Part shown: positions 25,385-33,042 of the stretch, in pieces
Layout: each line of letters begins with the position of its first letter
Position numbering within the stretch: the stretch's first letter is position 1
NCBI GenBank assembly: GCA_002634385.1
Contig: NSJL01000036.1
Coordinates: 1-35,123 of the forward strand
DNA from: Nitrospira sp.
GTDB lineage: Bacteria; Nitrospirota; Thermodesulfovibrionia; Thermodesulfovibrionales; Dissulfurispiraceae
DNA: 35,123 bases
Reading direction: 5' to 3'
Notes under the pieces: model-generated
What the model was told of the DNA's origin: nothing
Seen by the model: only the letters and a program-made list of their open reading frames with translations
Databases searched by the model: none
Program-made: the position numbers and the translations under genes

Positions 25385-27037
25385 TCAGGGTTCGTTCCTT
25401 CTGAAGGGGAGGCTCAGGATAAAGCTGGCGCCAAAGCCCGCCTTGGTCTGCACCTCGATGGTGCCGTGGTGCTCGTGGATGATCCGTTGGGTGATGGCGA
25501 GGCCGAGGCCCGTTCCATAGACCTTGGTGGTAAAGAACGGGTTGAAAATATGCGGCAGGTCCTGCTCCCGGATGCCCGGTCCCGTATCGGAGATCACTAT
25601 CACCGCGCGGGTGTCATAGATACCCGCGTGCAGGGTGATCTTTCCGCTGGAGCCGATGGCCTGAATGGCGTTGGTGATCAGGTTCGTGAGGGCTTCACGC
25701 AGGCTCACGGCATCGGCCATGATCCGCAGCGGACGCCTGAAGTCTTCCACTATATCGATATTTTTCTGGCGCAGCTCTTCCCGGTACACCTCCAGCACCT
25801 CAGCGAAGAGCGAGGGGATATCGATTTCCCTCTCCTCGAACTTACGCTCCCGCGCGAATCCAAGGATATCTCTCAGTTTATCCTCAAGACGCGCCACCTC
25901 TTTGGTGATAATGGTCGCATATTCCTGGGGGGAGCCGGAAAGACGCTTCTCGAGCCTTTTCGCGAAGCCGCCGATAGAGACCAGGGGGTTCCGGATATCG
26001 TGGGCGACACGCGCCGCCACTACGCCCAGCGCGGCGAGCCGTTCCGCGGTTTCCGCCTGTTTTCTGTCCGTGATGTCGGTGAAGGTGCCCACATGTCCGG
26101 TGATCCCTCCGGCATCGTTATACTCGGGGGCTACCTGGCCCAGCACCCAGGTGGTGCCTCCCCTGGGTTTCAGAAAACGGAACTCCTGCTTGAACAGGGT
26201 GCGATTCTCTATGGCCCGCTTCCATGCCGCAGCGACCCTTTCACGGTCGTCGGGATGGATAAGTTGCGTCCATCCGGAGCCGAGCGCCTCTTCCAGGGAG
26301 ATGCCGGCAATCCGGCGCAGGCGCTCGTTGACATAAATGCAGTTCCCCCCGGTATCCATGTAAAAGATCCCCACCGGCGAAATCTCGGCAAGGGTATGGT
26401 ACCGGCTTTCGCTTTTCCGCAGTGCCTCCTCCACGCGCCGGCGCTCGGCGATCTCCTGCGTGAGGAGCTCATTGGCTGCGGAGAGCCGGGCAGTGCGCTC
26501 CCGTATCAGTTCCTCGAGCTGATTCTGGTACTTCTGCAGCTCCTGTTCCGTCTTTTTTCGCTCGGTAATATCGCGGTCGAAGGCCAGGATGAATTTGTGC
26601 CCTTCCACTTCGAGCAGCCCTGCGGTCACCTCCACGGGGAAAATTGTCCCGTCTTTCTTGCGATGGCTGATCTCCATTTTCAGCCGCTGTCCTTCCCGGA
26701 TCTGCCGTATGCGCTGGATCATCTTTTGTGCGTCCTCCGGCGAGTCCAGGTCCCTGATATTCATGGACAGAAGCTCCTTTATGGCATATCCGTGCATCTC
26801 CGATGCAGCCCTGTTGGCCGCAACGATCCTGCCCGGATCATGCTCAAGGTCCATGATGAAGATGGCATCGCCGGCGCTCTCGAAAAGCATGCGGTAACGC
26901 TTCTCGCTCTCCATCAGGGCCTCTTCCGCCACCTGGTGCTCTTTTTCGAGGGCTTCCAGGTCTCTGACTCTCTCGCGCAGTTCCCCGATTTCGCGGAGTA
27001 GCTCTTCTTTTGACTTTTCGTTATCCATATGCTTCAT
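25385..27037 (-). CDS. Soluble PAS-PAS sensor histidine kinase
   Basis: A 550-residue kinase without membrane segments. An N-terminal coiled coil (residues 5-42) leads to PAS domain 1 (about 43-160, with PAC end 'AFDRDITERKK'), a second coiled coil (165-207) and PAS domain 2 (about 208-328, 'GTFTDITDRKQ'). Then comes a HisKA domain with phospho-acceptor His346 in 'VAHDIRNPL' and a HATPase domain with 'NLITNAIQA', 'SDTGPGI', and 'GTGLGLAI'. No response regulator lies beside it. It is divergent from the Pho-driven PHP operon and shares a 170-base gap with it; a TATAAT (27066-27061 on the minus strand) may be its -10. A link to phosphate sensing is not shown. The start ATG 27037 lacks a good ribosome site, and ATG 27028 is an alternative. 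Confidence 0.88.
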   Translation of the reverse strand: MKHMDNEKSKEELLREIGELRERVRDLEALEKEHQVAEEALMESEKRYRMLFESAGDAIFIMDLEHDPGRIVAANRAASEMHGYAIKELLSMNIRDLDSPEDAQKMIQRIRQIREGQRLKMEISHRKKDGTIFPVEVTAGLLEVEGHKFILAFDRDITERKKTEQELQKYQNQLEELIRERTARLSAANELLTQEIAERRRVEEALRKSESRYHTLAEISPVGIFYMDTGGNCIYVNERLRRIAGISLEEALGSGWTQLIHPDDRERVAAAWKRAIENRTLFKQEFRFLKPRGGTTWVLGQVAPEYNDAGGITGHVGTFTDITDRKQAETAERLAALGVVAARVAHDIRNPLVSIGGFAKRLEKRLSGSPQEYATIITKEVARLEDKLRDILGFARERKFEEREIDIPSLFAEVLEVYREELRQKNIDIVEDFRRPLRIMADAVSLREALTNLITNAIQAIGSSGKITLHAGIYDTRAVIVISDTGPGIREQDLPHIFNPFFTTKVYGTGLGLAITQRIIHEHHGTIEVQTKAGFGASFILSLPFRRNEP

Positions 27038-27145
27038 TGTCGGGAACCCCTGTTACCGCTATTATATCCGAAACAGCGCCCTAAAAAGTAATGAGATGCG
27101 TGTATTCCTGGGTCGCGGGCTTCCGGCCATCGTTCATCCGGCTTT

Positions 27146-27202
27146 CCGTAACAGAAATGTAATGGATGCTTCATCATCCTGTAATCGGCGATCATTTATT
27201 GT
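27146..27202 (+). promoter_or_regulatory. Pho-box promoter (four half-sites) of the PHP-glycosyltransferase operon
   Basis: CCGTAAC (27146-27152), ATGTAAT (27157-27163), GCTTCAT (27168-27174) and CTGTAAT (27179-27185) repeat every 11 bases. TATTGT (27197-27202) starts 11 bases after the last. Transcription should start at about 27209-27210, that is at the ATG itself, so the message is predicted to be leaderless. Confidence 0.85.
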
Positions 27203-27209
27203 ATCAGTA

Positions 27210-27902
27210 ATGCTTCTATGCGATTTTCATATCCACACCACCTGCTCCGACGGCTCGGTGGAGTTGGGGAGGGTGGTCGACCTTTACGGACAGACAGGGT
27301 TCGATGTCATTGCCATTACCGATCATGTGGTAAACGGCGATACCCCCATGGGAAGGCTGGCCCACCGATTCAGGCTTTCCGTACGCGCCGATACCTTCGA
27401 TGAGTATATGGCAGGGATACAGCGCGAGGCGGAAAGGGCGTGGAACAAATACGGCATGCTGGTGATACCCGGAGTGGAGATAAGCAAGAACTACCTGACA
27501 TCGGACAAGTCCGCCCATCTTCTGCTCATCGATATTAAGGAATTCATCCCTGCATGCCTGGGCTATGAGGAGATCTTCCTCGCGGCAAAGGCCCAGGATG
27601 CCCTGACCGTTGCCTGCCACCCGCACTACATGACTCCCAAAACGGACAGGGACACGCTGTACCTGTGGAACAACCGGGACAGGTATGCCCGGTACATTGA
27701 TGCGTGGGAGATCGCCAACAGGGACGATGTGTTCAATGTCATCAGTTTGAAGAAATATCCCTATCTTGCCAACAGCGATTTTCATAAAACGCGGCATCTG
27801 TATTCATGGAAGACGCTGCTCAATTGCGAAAAGGACATTACGGCGGTGAAACAGTGCATACGGCACAACAGGGGCGTCGCCATCACCCTGTTCAGGAAAT
27901 GA
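27210..27902 (+). CDS. PHP-domain metal-dependent phosphoesterase
   Basis: A 230-residue PHP (polymerase and histidinol phosphatase) domain protein: 'CDFHIHTTCSDGS' holds the HxH pair (His7, His9), then 'AITDHV', 'IPGVEIS', 'HLLLID', 'VACHPHY' and 'ANSDFHK' supply the other metal ligands in family order. Such proteins hydrolyse phosphate esters with two or three metal ions. The start ATG 27210 falls at the predicted transcription start; the longer frame from 27096 would run through the Pho box and is rejected. The next gene, a ceramide-type glucosyltransferase, begins 19 bases on. This position suggests an intermediate of lipid remodelling as substrate, analogous to the PlcP-Agt pairs of proteobacteria, but that is inference. 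Confidence 0.85.
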   Translation: MLLCDFHIHTTCSDGSVELGRVVDLYGQTGFDVIAITDHVVNGDTPMGRLAHRFRLSVRADTFDEYMAGIQREAERAWNKYGMLVIPGVEISKNYLTSDKSAHLLLIDIKEFIPACLGYEEIFLAAKAQDALTVACHPHYMTPKTDRDTLYLWNNRDRYARYIDAWEIANRDDVFNVISLKKYPYLANSDFHKTRHLYSWKTLLNCEKDITAVKQCIRHNRGVAITLFRK

Positions 27903-27921
27903 CGTATACAAGGAGGAAAAC

Positions 27922-29199
27922 ATGTTTTTATTCTGGATATGCGGAGCCCTTGCTCTTTTCGGGCTCGCCATGCATGCCGTGCAGATAGTTGCGGTACGGA
28001 AGAAACTCGGAGGAGAGAGGGAGAGGCCCGACGGGGGGGCGCTTCCCCCCGTTTCCCTCCTTAAGCCGCTCAAGGGGCTCGACGACAATCTCTTCGATAA
28101 TCTCGAAAGCTTCTGTCTTCTGGAATACCCGGAATACGAAATCATCTTCTCCCTTCAGAACGCCAACGATCCGGCCTGCAAGGTCGCGGCAAAGGTGAGG
28201 GACAAGTACCCTGAAAGGGATATCACGATCCATATCGAAAAATGCGACGCGGGACTGAATCCAAAGGTGAACAACCTCATCCCGGCATACAAAATCGCAA
28301 AACACGGCCTCGTTCTTATCAGCGACAGCAATGTAATGGTGGGCAGACAGTATCTCAGGGAAATTGTCAGGCATATGGACGACCCGTGTGTGGGACTGGT
28401 GAGTAACCTGATCCGGGGGACGGGGGGGAGGAGCCTCGGCTCTCTCTTTGAAATCCTCCATCTGAATTCCTTTGTGGCGGGAAGTGTCTGCTTCCTCGAT
28501 ACGTTCCTGAAAATTCCCTGCGTGATCGGGAAATCCATGCTGATGCGAAAAAAAGACCTGGAGGCGATCGGGGGCCTGGAATCGATGAAGGATATCCTTG
28601 CTGAGGATTACATGATCGGTGAAAGAATGCACCGGAGCGGCAAAAAAGTGGTGCTTTCACGCTATCGTATCCGCAATGTGAATCTCTATTGGGGAATGGG
28701 CAGGTTTCTCAACAGGCATACCCGGTGGGGAAAGCTCAGGTGGCATATCGGGGGATACCGGTATCTCCTCGAACTGGCGGGCAACCCTGTTTTCATCTCC
28801 TGGCTTCCCGTATGGTTCGGGGGACCGTCAGCCGCAGCTCTTTCCCTCGCTCTTTCGGTGAGCCTCATGAAGGCAGCAGGCGATTTGTACCTCGGGAAAA
28901 TACTCGCCGGAAGCGAACAGGAGGGGGATGAAGGAAAGACGGCATTCTCTCCTTTCTTCTATCTCCTTTCTCCGGTAAAGGATCTGGTGATCGGATGCAT
29001 TTGGTGCGTGCCCCTTCTGAGCAGGACTGTTACCTGGCGGGGCACTACCTACCGTATCGGCAGGGATTCCCTGCTGTCCCCCTGTCCCTCAGAGGGGAAG
29101 GGGATAGGGAAATACAGGTATCGGGTGAGAGATCTCACGCAAAGGGTTTCCTGGGGAGTCTTCCGGTTCCTCCATAGCATCAGGGAGCGTTTTGCCTGA
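27922..29199 (+). CDS. GT21 ceramide-glucosyltransferase-like membrane glycosyltransferase
   Basis: A 425-residue membrane enzyme. An N-terminal helix (residues 2-22) anchors a GT-A catalytic domain with the GT21 marks: 'SLLKPLKG', 'NPKVNNL', the DxD-like 'ISDSNV', the catalytic Asp in 'AEDYMIGERM' and the (Q/R)xxRW motif 'RHTRWGKLRW'. Hydrophobic segments follow (about 292-318 and 345-370). Relatives make glucosylceramide or, as HpnI, sugar-linked hopanoids. Under a Pho box, glycosylation of diacylglycerol or another lipid to replace phospholipids is the best guess. The ribosome site AAGGAGG precedes ATG 27922. The C-terminal about 60 residues are polar, basic and unlike the family. Confidence 0.85.
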   Translation: MFLFWICGALALFGLAMHAVQIVAVRKKLGGERERPDGGALPPVSLLKPLKGLDDNLFDNLESFCLLEYPEYEIIFSLQNANDPACKVAAKVRDKYPERDITIHIEKCDAGLNPKVNNLIPAYKIAKHGLVLISDSNVMVGRQYLREIVRHMDDPCVGLVSNLIRGTGGRSLGSLFEILHLNSFVAGSVCFLDTFLKIPCVIGKSMLMRKKDLEAIGGLESMKDILAEDYMIGERMHRSGKKVVLSRYRIRNVNLYWGMGRFLNRHTRWGKLRWHIGGYRYLLELAGNPVFISWLPVWFGGPSAAALSLALSVSLMKAAGDLYLGKILAGSEQEGDEGKTAFSPFFYLLSPVKDLVIGCIWCVPLLSRTVTWRGTTYRIGRDSLLSPCPSEGKGIGKYRYRVRDLTQRVSWGVFRFLHSIRERFA

Positions 29200-29279
29200 C
29201 CGGCACGAAGCTCTTTTGACCCTCTTTGCGGAAGCACGTGTTGATAGCGAAATACGATAAACGGGAAAGGAACAGGATC

Positions 29280-30929
29280 ATGATGAGGAGAATTGCGAAC
29301 CGGGGGATGCTTTTCAGGAAGGTAAAGATTGGACATAGACTTCTGATGCTTGTCGTTTTCATGTCGGTGCTTGCCGCCGGGATCGGAATGCTCGGACTCC
29401 AGGGGATGAGGGCCGGCGTCGCCGGAATCGATACGGTGTACAGGAACAATGTCGTCCATCTCCAGGATCTGAAGATTATTGCCGACATGTATTCGGTCAA
29501 TCTTGTCAACACCGCTCAAAAGATTGTAAATGAAGTAAATTCGTGGGAGGAGGGCCGTCAGCAGTTCGAGGATGCCCTGAAGGTGATCAGGGAGCGGTGG
29601 AAGGCATACGCAGAGGCCCCCCATGGAGAGAGGGAAAGGACGCTTATCTCCCAGACCCAGCCCCTTCTGGAGATAGCGAATGATTCCCTCGCGAAAATGA
29701 GAGATATACTCCAACGGGAGGACCACCAGGCGCTGAAGGACTATTTTATCGATGAGCTGAGTCCCACGGTGGAGCCGATCGCGCAGAAAATATCCGAGCT
29801 GATCGCCTTCCAGTTGGAGGGGGCGAAGAAGGTGTACCGGTCATCAGAGAGCCGTTACCGGACTTTGCGCATGATTGTGGGAGCCGGTGCAGCTGCAGGC
29901 ATCGGCGTTGCGCTTCTTGTGGCGTACTGGATCGTCCAGGGTATTGTAAAGCCGCTGACCGGCCTTACGGAAAAGGTGGAGAAGATTGCAGGGGGAGACC
30001 TGCAGGTTGAGGTGGAATATGCCGGAGAGGATGAAATAGGGCTCCTGGCGCGGGACATACGGAAGATGATAGAGTCGTTCAATACGACGGTGAACGGGAT
30101 CCTGGGCGCCGCAGGCAATGTGTCTTCCACTATCGGCGTGCTGCGGGTAAGGGCCGAAAAGGCCAGGGAGGGAGCAAGGAGCCAGTCGCTGCAGGCCGCG
30201 GGTATCTCCGCGGCCGCAGAGGAGATGAGCAGAACCATTGCGGATATTCGTGAGAGCACCTCCCTGTCCCAGGACTCATCCCGGGATGCGATGGGGAGAG
30301 CGGCGGAGGGAAAGGGGATTGCCGGCGGTGCGGTGGAGACAATGAATGGAGTGCATACCTCCACTGCTGAGCTTTCCGTCATGGTGGAGTCGCTCAACCG
30401 CAGGGTGGGGGAAATCGGGGACATTGTGACCGTGATCAAGGACATAGCGGACCAGACGAATCTCCTCGCCCTGAATGCCGCCATCGAGGCGGCCCGGGCC
30501 GGGGAGCAGGGGAGAGGGTTTGCCGTGGTTGCGGATGAAGTAAGGAAGCTTGCGGAGAGGACCATCAATGCCACCGGCGAAATTTCCGAAAAGATAGGGA
30601 CGGTGCAGGCAGAATCGGGCCGGACCTATCGCTCTATGAATGATGCTTCGAAGGAAATAACAACGGCAACTGAATATATCCGGCAGTTGGGAGAGAGCCT
30701 TTTCCACATCGTGGAGGCGGTGCAGGGGGTGCGGGACCAGATTACCCATATCGCCTCTGCGGTGGATGAGCAAGCGGCCACTTCCAAGGATGTGGCGAGA
30801 AATATTGAAAAGTCCGAGGTTGTCGCCCGGGAGATGGAAAAGATGTCCGGGGATATCATGCATGAAGTGGACCGCCTTGTTGAGTTGGAGAAGGATCTGC
30901 TCTGCAGCATCGAGGGATTCAGGATATGA
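29280..30929 (+). CDS. Methyl-accepting chemotaxis protein
   Basis: A 549-residue chemoreceptor. TM1 lies at about 19-40, then a four-helix-bundle periplasmic sensor domain (about 41-195, no Cys), TM2 at about 198-222, a HAMP domain (about 221-275) and the cytoplasmic signalling hairpin with the invariant tip '[19 protein letters not shown]' and '[18 protein letters not shown]'. It controls CheA activity and so motility or another Che output. The longer frame from TTG 29226 is possible, but ATG 29280 has AAAGGA just upstream. It is the third gene of the Pho-driven operon, 80 bases after the glycosyltransferase, which suggests taxis toward or away from phosphate-related cues; the ligand is unknown. 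A CheR-binding pentapeptide is not seen at the C-terminus. Confidence 0.92.
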   Translation: MMRRIANRGMLFRKVKIGHRLLMLVVFMSVLAAGIGMLGLQGMRAGVAGIDTVYRNNVVHLQDLKIIADMYSVNLVNTAQKIVNEVNSWEEGRQQFEDALKVIRERWKAYAEAPHGERERTLISQTQPLLEIANDSLAKMRDILQREDHQALKDYFIDELSPTVEPIAQKISELIAFQLEGAKKVYRSSESRYRTLRMIVGAGAAAGIGVALLVAYWIVQGIVKPLTGLTEKVEKIAGGDLQVEVEYAGEDEIGLLARDIRKMIESFNTTVNGILGAAGNVSSTIGVLRVRAEKAREGARSQSLQAAGISAAAEEMSRTIADIRESTSLSQDSSRDAMGRAAEGKGIAGGAVETMNGVHTSTAELSVMVESLNRRVGEIGDIVTVIKDIADQTNLLALNAAIEAARAGEQGRGFAVVADEVRKLAERTINATGEISEKIGTVQAESGRTYRSMNDASKEITTATEYIRQLGESLFHIVEAVQGVRDQITHIASAVDEQAATSKDVARNIEKSEVVAREMEKMSGDIMHEVDRLVELEKDLLCSIEGFRI

Positions 30930-30968
30930 GGGAGCGTGCCGGAAATACAATAAGAAAGGAGGTGAAAC

Positions 30969-31157
30969 ATGCGAGAAACAATAATAGAATTGTCGGCATC
31001 GGAGACACGGTGCCCCTATTACAGCGGTGGGCTGGAAATATGCACCGCCTCCTGCTCGTCGATGGGCATTAACGTGCGGATGAAGCTGAAATATTGCGGA
31101 AATGAGGACTATGATGATTGTCCCCTTTTCCTGGCAAAGGGGTTGCTCAGGGGATAA
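30969..31157 (+). CDS. Small Cys-patterned protein B (new family)
   Basis: A 62-residue protein with a near-perfect ribosome site AAAGGAGGTGA, 39 bases after the chemoreceptor stop, so probably the last gene of that operon. Cysteines at 15, 25, 29, 43 and 51 and Tyr48 give C25-x17-C43-x4-Y48-x2-C51-P, the same spacing as proteins A (16648) and C (31308). Its first Cys is followed by Pro, as in C. There is no signal peptide or membrane segment. Position beside a chemoreceptor, as A stands beside a c-di-GMP enzyme, suggests a small accessory or sensor role, but the function is unknown. Confidence 0.75.
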   Translation: MRETIIELSASETRCPYYSGGLEICTASCSSMGINVRMKLKYCGNEDYDDCPLFLAKGLLRG

Positions 31158-31240
31158 CTCCCCGGGTGCCCCGGAATACGGGTCTGCAGAACTGCACCGG
31201 AAAAAGGGAACGGAACCGGGGTCTGCGTTTTATTACCGTT

Positions 31241-31286
31241 TTGTAATATTCCTTTCATACTCCTGTAACAGGACAATTGGTATGCT
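31241..31286 (+). promoter_or_regulatory. Pho-box promoter (three half-sites) of small Cys protein C
   Basis: TTGTAAT (31241-31247), CTTTCAT (31252-31258) and CTGTAAC (31263-31269) repeat every 11 bases, and TATGCT (31281-31286) starts 11 bases after the last. The spacing is the same as in the box before protein A, and the last two spacers and half-sites are nearly identical. Confidence 0.8.
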
Positions 31287-31307
31287 GAAAGAAAACAGGA
31301 GGATAGT

Positions 31308-31532
31308 ATGTATCTGACCGGTTTTCTGAAATGTCCGCATCTGCAGATGTCCAGCCAGGGGGCACTCTGTGAGATAAGAAACAACTATATTAAAAACATG
31401 AGCGATGCCGATATCCGGCTTTGCATGAACAGACACTACGAGGCATGTTTTATTTATCTTGAGGGCCTGCAGAACAGTGTTGTAACCCCTCTCCTTTCTC
31501 CACCCGTCCCAAGGCAGGAATCGTCAATGTAA
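31308..31532 (+). CDS. Small Cys-patterned protein C (new family)
   Basis: A 74-residue protein with site AGGAGGAT before ATG 31308 and its own Pho-box promoter. Cysteines at 9, 21, 39 and 47 and Tyr44 give C21-x17-C39-x4-Y44-x2-C47; positions 21, 39, 44 and 47 are identical in number to protein A. The first Cys is in 'KCPHL', as 'RCPYY' in B. After the fourth Cys it continues in a Pro/Ser-rich tail. The stop codon TAA overlaps the first half-site of the next Pho box. No known domain, signal peptide or membrane segment. Confidence 0.75.
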   Translation: MYLTGFLKCPHLQMSSQGALCEIRNNYIKNMSDADIRLCMNRHYEACFIYLEGLQNSVVTPLLSPPVPRQESSM

Positions 31533-31583
31533 CAAAACAGTAATCAAGTTGTAATATGTCTGTCATATCAATATGTTTTAATT
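31527..31583 (+). promoter_or_regulatory. Pho-box promoter (four half-sites) of the zinc-ribbon gene
   Basis: ATGTAAC (31527-31533), CAGTAAT (31538-31544), TTGTAAT (31549-31555) and CTGTCAT (31560-31566) repeat every 11 bases. TTAATT (31578-31583) starts 11 bases after the last; TATGTT (31572-31577) is an alternative -10. Either puts the transcription start within a few bases of ATG 31588. The first half-site contains the stop codon of protein C. Confidence 0.85.
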
Positions 31584-31587
31584 GAAC

Positions 31588-31902
31588 ATGGATATCTGTC
31601 ACGCAGGTAAAGAGTCTGGAGTCAAGTGTCCCTTCTGCGATTCTGAGGCGGTGTACCGGTATGGACGGGCATGGACGGGAAAACAGAGATTCCTCTGCCT
31701 GCTATGCGAAAAGCAGTTTACGGTAGGCTCCGGAAGGGTGATACTCAGGAACAAACCGCCGTGTCCTGCATGCGGCCGGGCAATGCATCTGTACAAGAGG
31801 GAGGGAGAGTTCCTGCGCTTAAGATGTGCGGGATATCCCGAATGCAAAACATTTATGAAAATGAGGGCTGGGAGGGAGGATAATGAACTACTACATCCAT
31901 AA
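31588..31902 (+). CDS. Double zinc-ribbon protein, probably leaderless
   Basis: A 104-residue protein with two metal-binding Cys modules. The first, 'KCPFCDSEAVYRYG...RFLCLLCEKQF', resembles the zinc ribbon at the N-terminus of IS1 InsA-type proteins; the second, 'PPCPACGRAMHLYKR...RCAGYPECK', resembles the C4 zinc finger of topoisomerase I. No catalytic domain follows, so it is likely a small nucleic-acid or protein binder. The Pho promoter puts the transcription start at or beside ATG 31588, so translation would be leaderless; TTG 31582 upstream is less likely. Its 3' end overlaps the next gene by 20 bases. Confidence 0.7.
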   Translation: MDICHAGKESGVKCPFCDSEAVYRYGRAWTGKQRFLCLLCEKQFTVGSGRVILRNKPPCPACGRAMHLYKREGEFLRLRCAGYPECKTFMKMRAGREDNELLHP

Positions 31903-32254
31903 TGTGCCGGGAAGAGTACGCGTAAAAAGTCCTGTCGTGAAGAGAAACGCCACTGCGGCGGATGAACTGAAGAAGATGCTGAGTACTCTGCAGGGCATCG
32001 CCACCATCGATATCAACCTCACCACCGGCAGTCTCCTTGTAAACTATAATCCCAAAACGGTGGCGTATACTGAAATCGTCAGCCTGCTCCAGAGGAAAGG
32101 GTATTTCAACGCCGAAAAGGCTATCACCCACGACCAGTACATACAGAATGCCGTTTCCAGGGCGGGAAAGGCGGCAAGCAAAGCCGTGCTCGGAGCGTTT
32201 GCGGAAAAAGCGCTGGAAGGCTCCGGTCTTTCTTTCCTAGCTTTCCTGATTTAG
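31883..32254 (+). CDS. HMA_2-like small protein
   Basis: A 123-residue protein. Residues 1-75 have the ferredoxin-like pattern of the HMA_2 group: 'YYIHNVPGRVRVKSP', 'LQGIATIDINLTTGSLLVNYNP' pattern (GI-x-x-I-x-x-N-x-x-TGS-x-x-V-x-Y) and 'IVSLLQRKGYFN'. The CxxC of true heavy-metal-associated domains is absent, so metal binding is doubtful. An Ala/Lys-rich helix 'AGKAASKAVLGAFAEKALEG' and a short hydrophobic end follow. Relatives occur in membrane-associated small proteins and at the N-termini of P-type ATPases. It overlaps the zinc-ribbon gene by 20 bases (site GGGAGGAT) and its stop overlaps that of the convergent acyltransferase gene. Confidence 0.7.
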   Translation: MNYYIHNVPGRVRVKSPVVKRNATAADELKKMLSTLQGIATIDINLTTGSLLVNYNPKTVAYTEIVSLLQRKGYFNAEKAITHDQYIQNAVSRAGKAASKAVLGAFAEKALEGSGLSFLAFLI

Positions 32255-33042
32255 CACTGCTGCCCCTCTTCTTCCGTAAGGAGAAAAGCGTATCCTTCCC
32301 GTATGCAGGAGCAGGAGAGGGCGGAAAGGACCTTTCTCCCTTCTGCAGCGGTGAGGGGCGAATGGAAATGAACCCGGACCCCTATTCTCTTATACCCCAG
32401 CACGTTCCAGAAATGGGGGAAAAGGGGCATATCCCCGTACCAGGCAACGGTATCCATCTTCTCGGGTGTCAGCGGATTTCTGTCCACATGGGAATACCGG
32501 AGGCTCAACGGGAGCACCGGTATGTTCAGTTCCGTGGGGACCTGGAACAGGGTGCTCTTGAAGTCCCTGATGGAGACCCCGTTGTTGGTGGTACCCTCGG
32601 GGAAGACAACTACGCTGATACCCTCCCGAAGACGGCTCTTGATCTCTTCCATTGCCGCAACCGAGGCGGCTTTCGATGTCCGGTCTATAAAGACAGTGCC
32701 GGCGAGGCGAGCCAGTGGGCCGAGAAGAAACCAGGAGTCCACTTCTCTCTTCGATATGAAAAAAGACGGCAGAAGGCTGCCGATCACGAGGATATCCAGA
32801 TAACTGCAGTGATTGCTTACGATAAAACAGGTGCCTCCTGCCCGGTTGCCTGAGGGGACAACCCTGATCCCGAGGAGGAAGCAGCAGGATCGGGCCCATC
32901 CCCTCATTCCTCCGGTTTTCAATCTCGCGCGCGTTGTGTTGTCGAGGAAGGGCAACAGCCCGATGCCGATTCCGATCAGGAGAAAGAGAAAATTGACGCC
33001 AAGCAGAAGCGCTGCTTTGACGATTTTCAGGAGGCCGCGCAT
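32251..33042 (-). CDS. PlsC/OlsA-like lysophospholipid acyltransferase
   Basis: A 263-residue membrane-bound acyltransferase. An N-terminal hydrophobic segment (about residues 9-32) precedes the catalytic H-x4-D motif 'NHCSYLD' (His78, Asp83) and the glycerol-phosphate-binding 'FPEGTT' (147-152), plus 'VFIDRTSK' of the family. PlsC makes phosphatidic acid, and OlsA adds the second acyl chain to lyso-ornithine lipid. The gene start overlaps the 3' end of the OlsB-like gene by 16 bases and has no own ribosome site, so it depends on that gene; this pairing and the Pho box favour an OlsA role. Confidence 0.85.
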   Translation of the reverse strand: MRGLLKIVKAALLLGVNFLFLLIGIGIGLLPFLDNTTRARLKTGGMRGWARSCCFLLGIRVVPSGNRAGGTCFIVSNHCSYLDILVIGSLLPSFFISKREVDSWFLLGPLARLAGTVFIDRTSKAASVAAMEEIKSRLREGISVVVFPEGTTNNGVSIRDFKSTLFQVPTELNIPVLPLSLRYSHVDRNPLTPEKMDTVAWYGDMPLFPHFWNVLGYKRIGVRVHFHSPLTAAEGRKVLSALSCSCIREGYAFLLTEEEGQQC

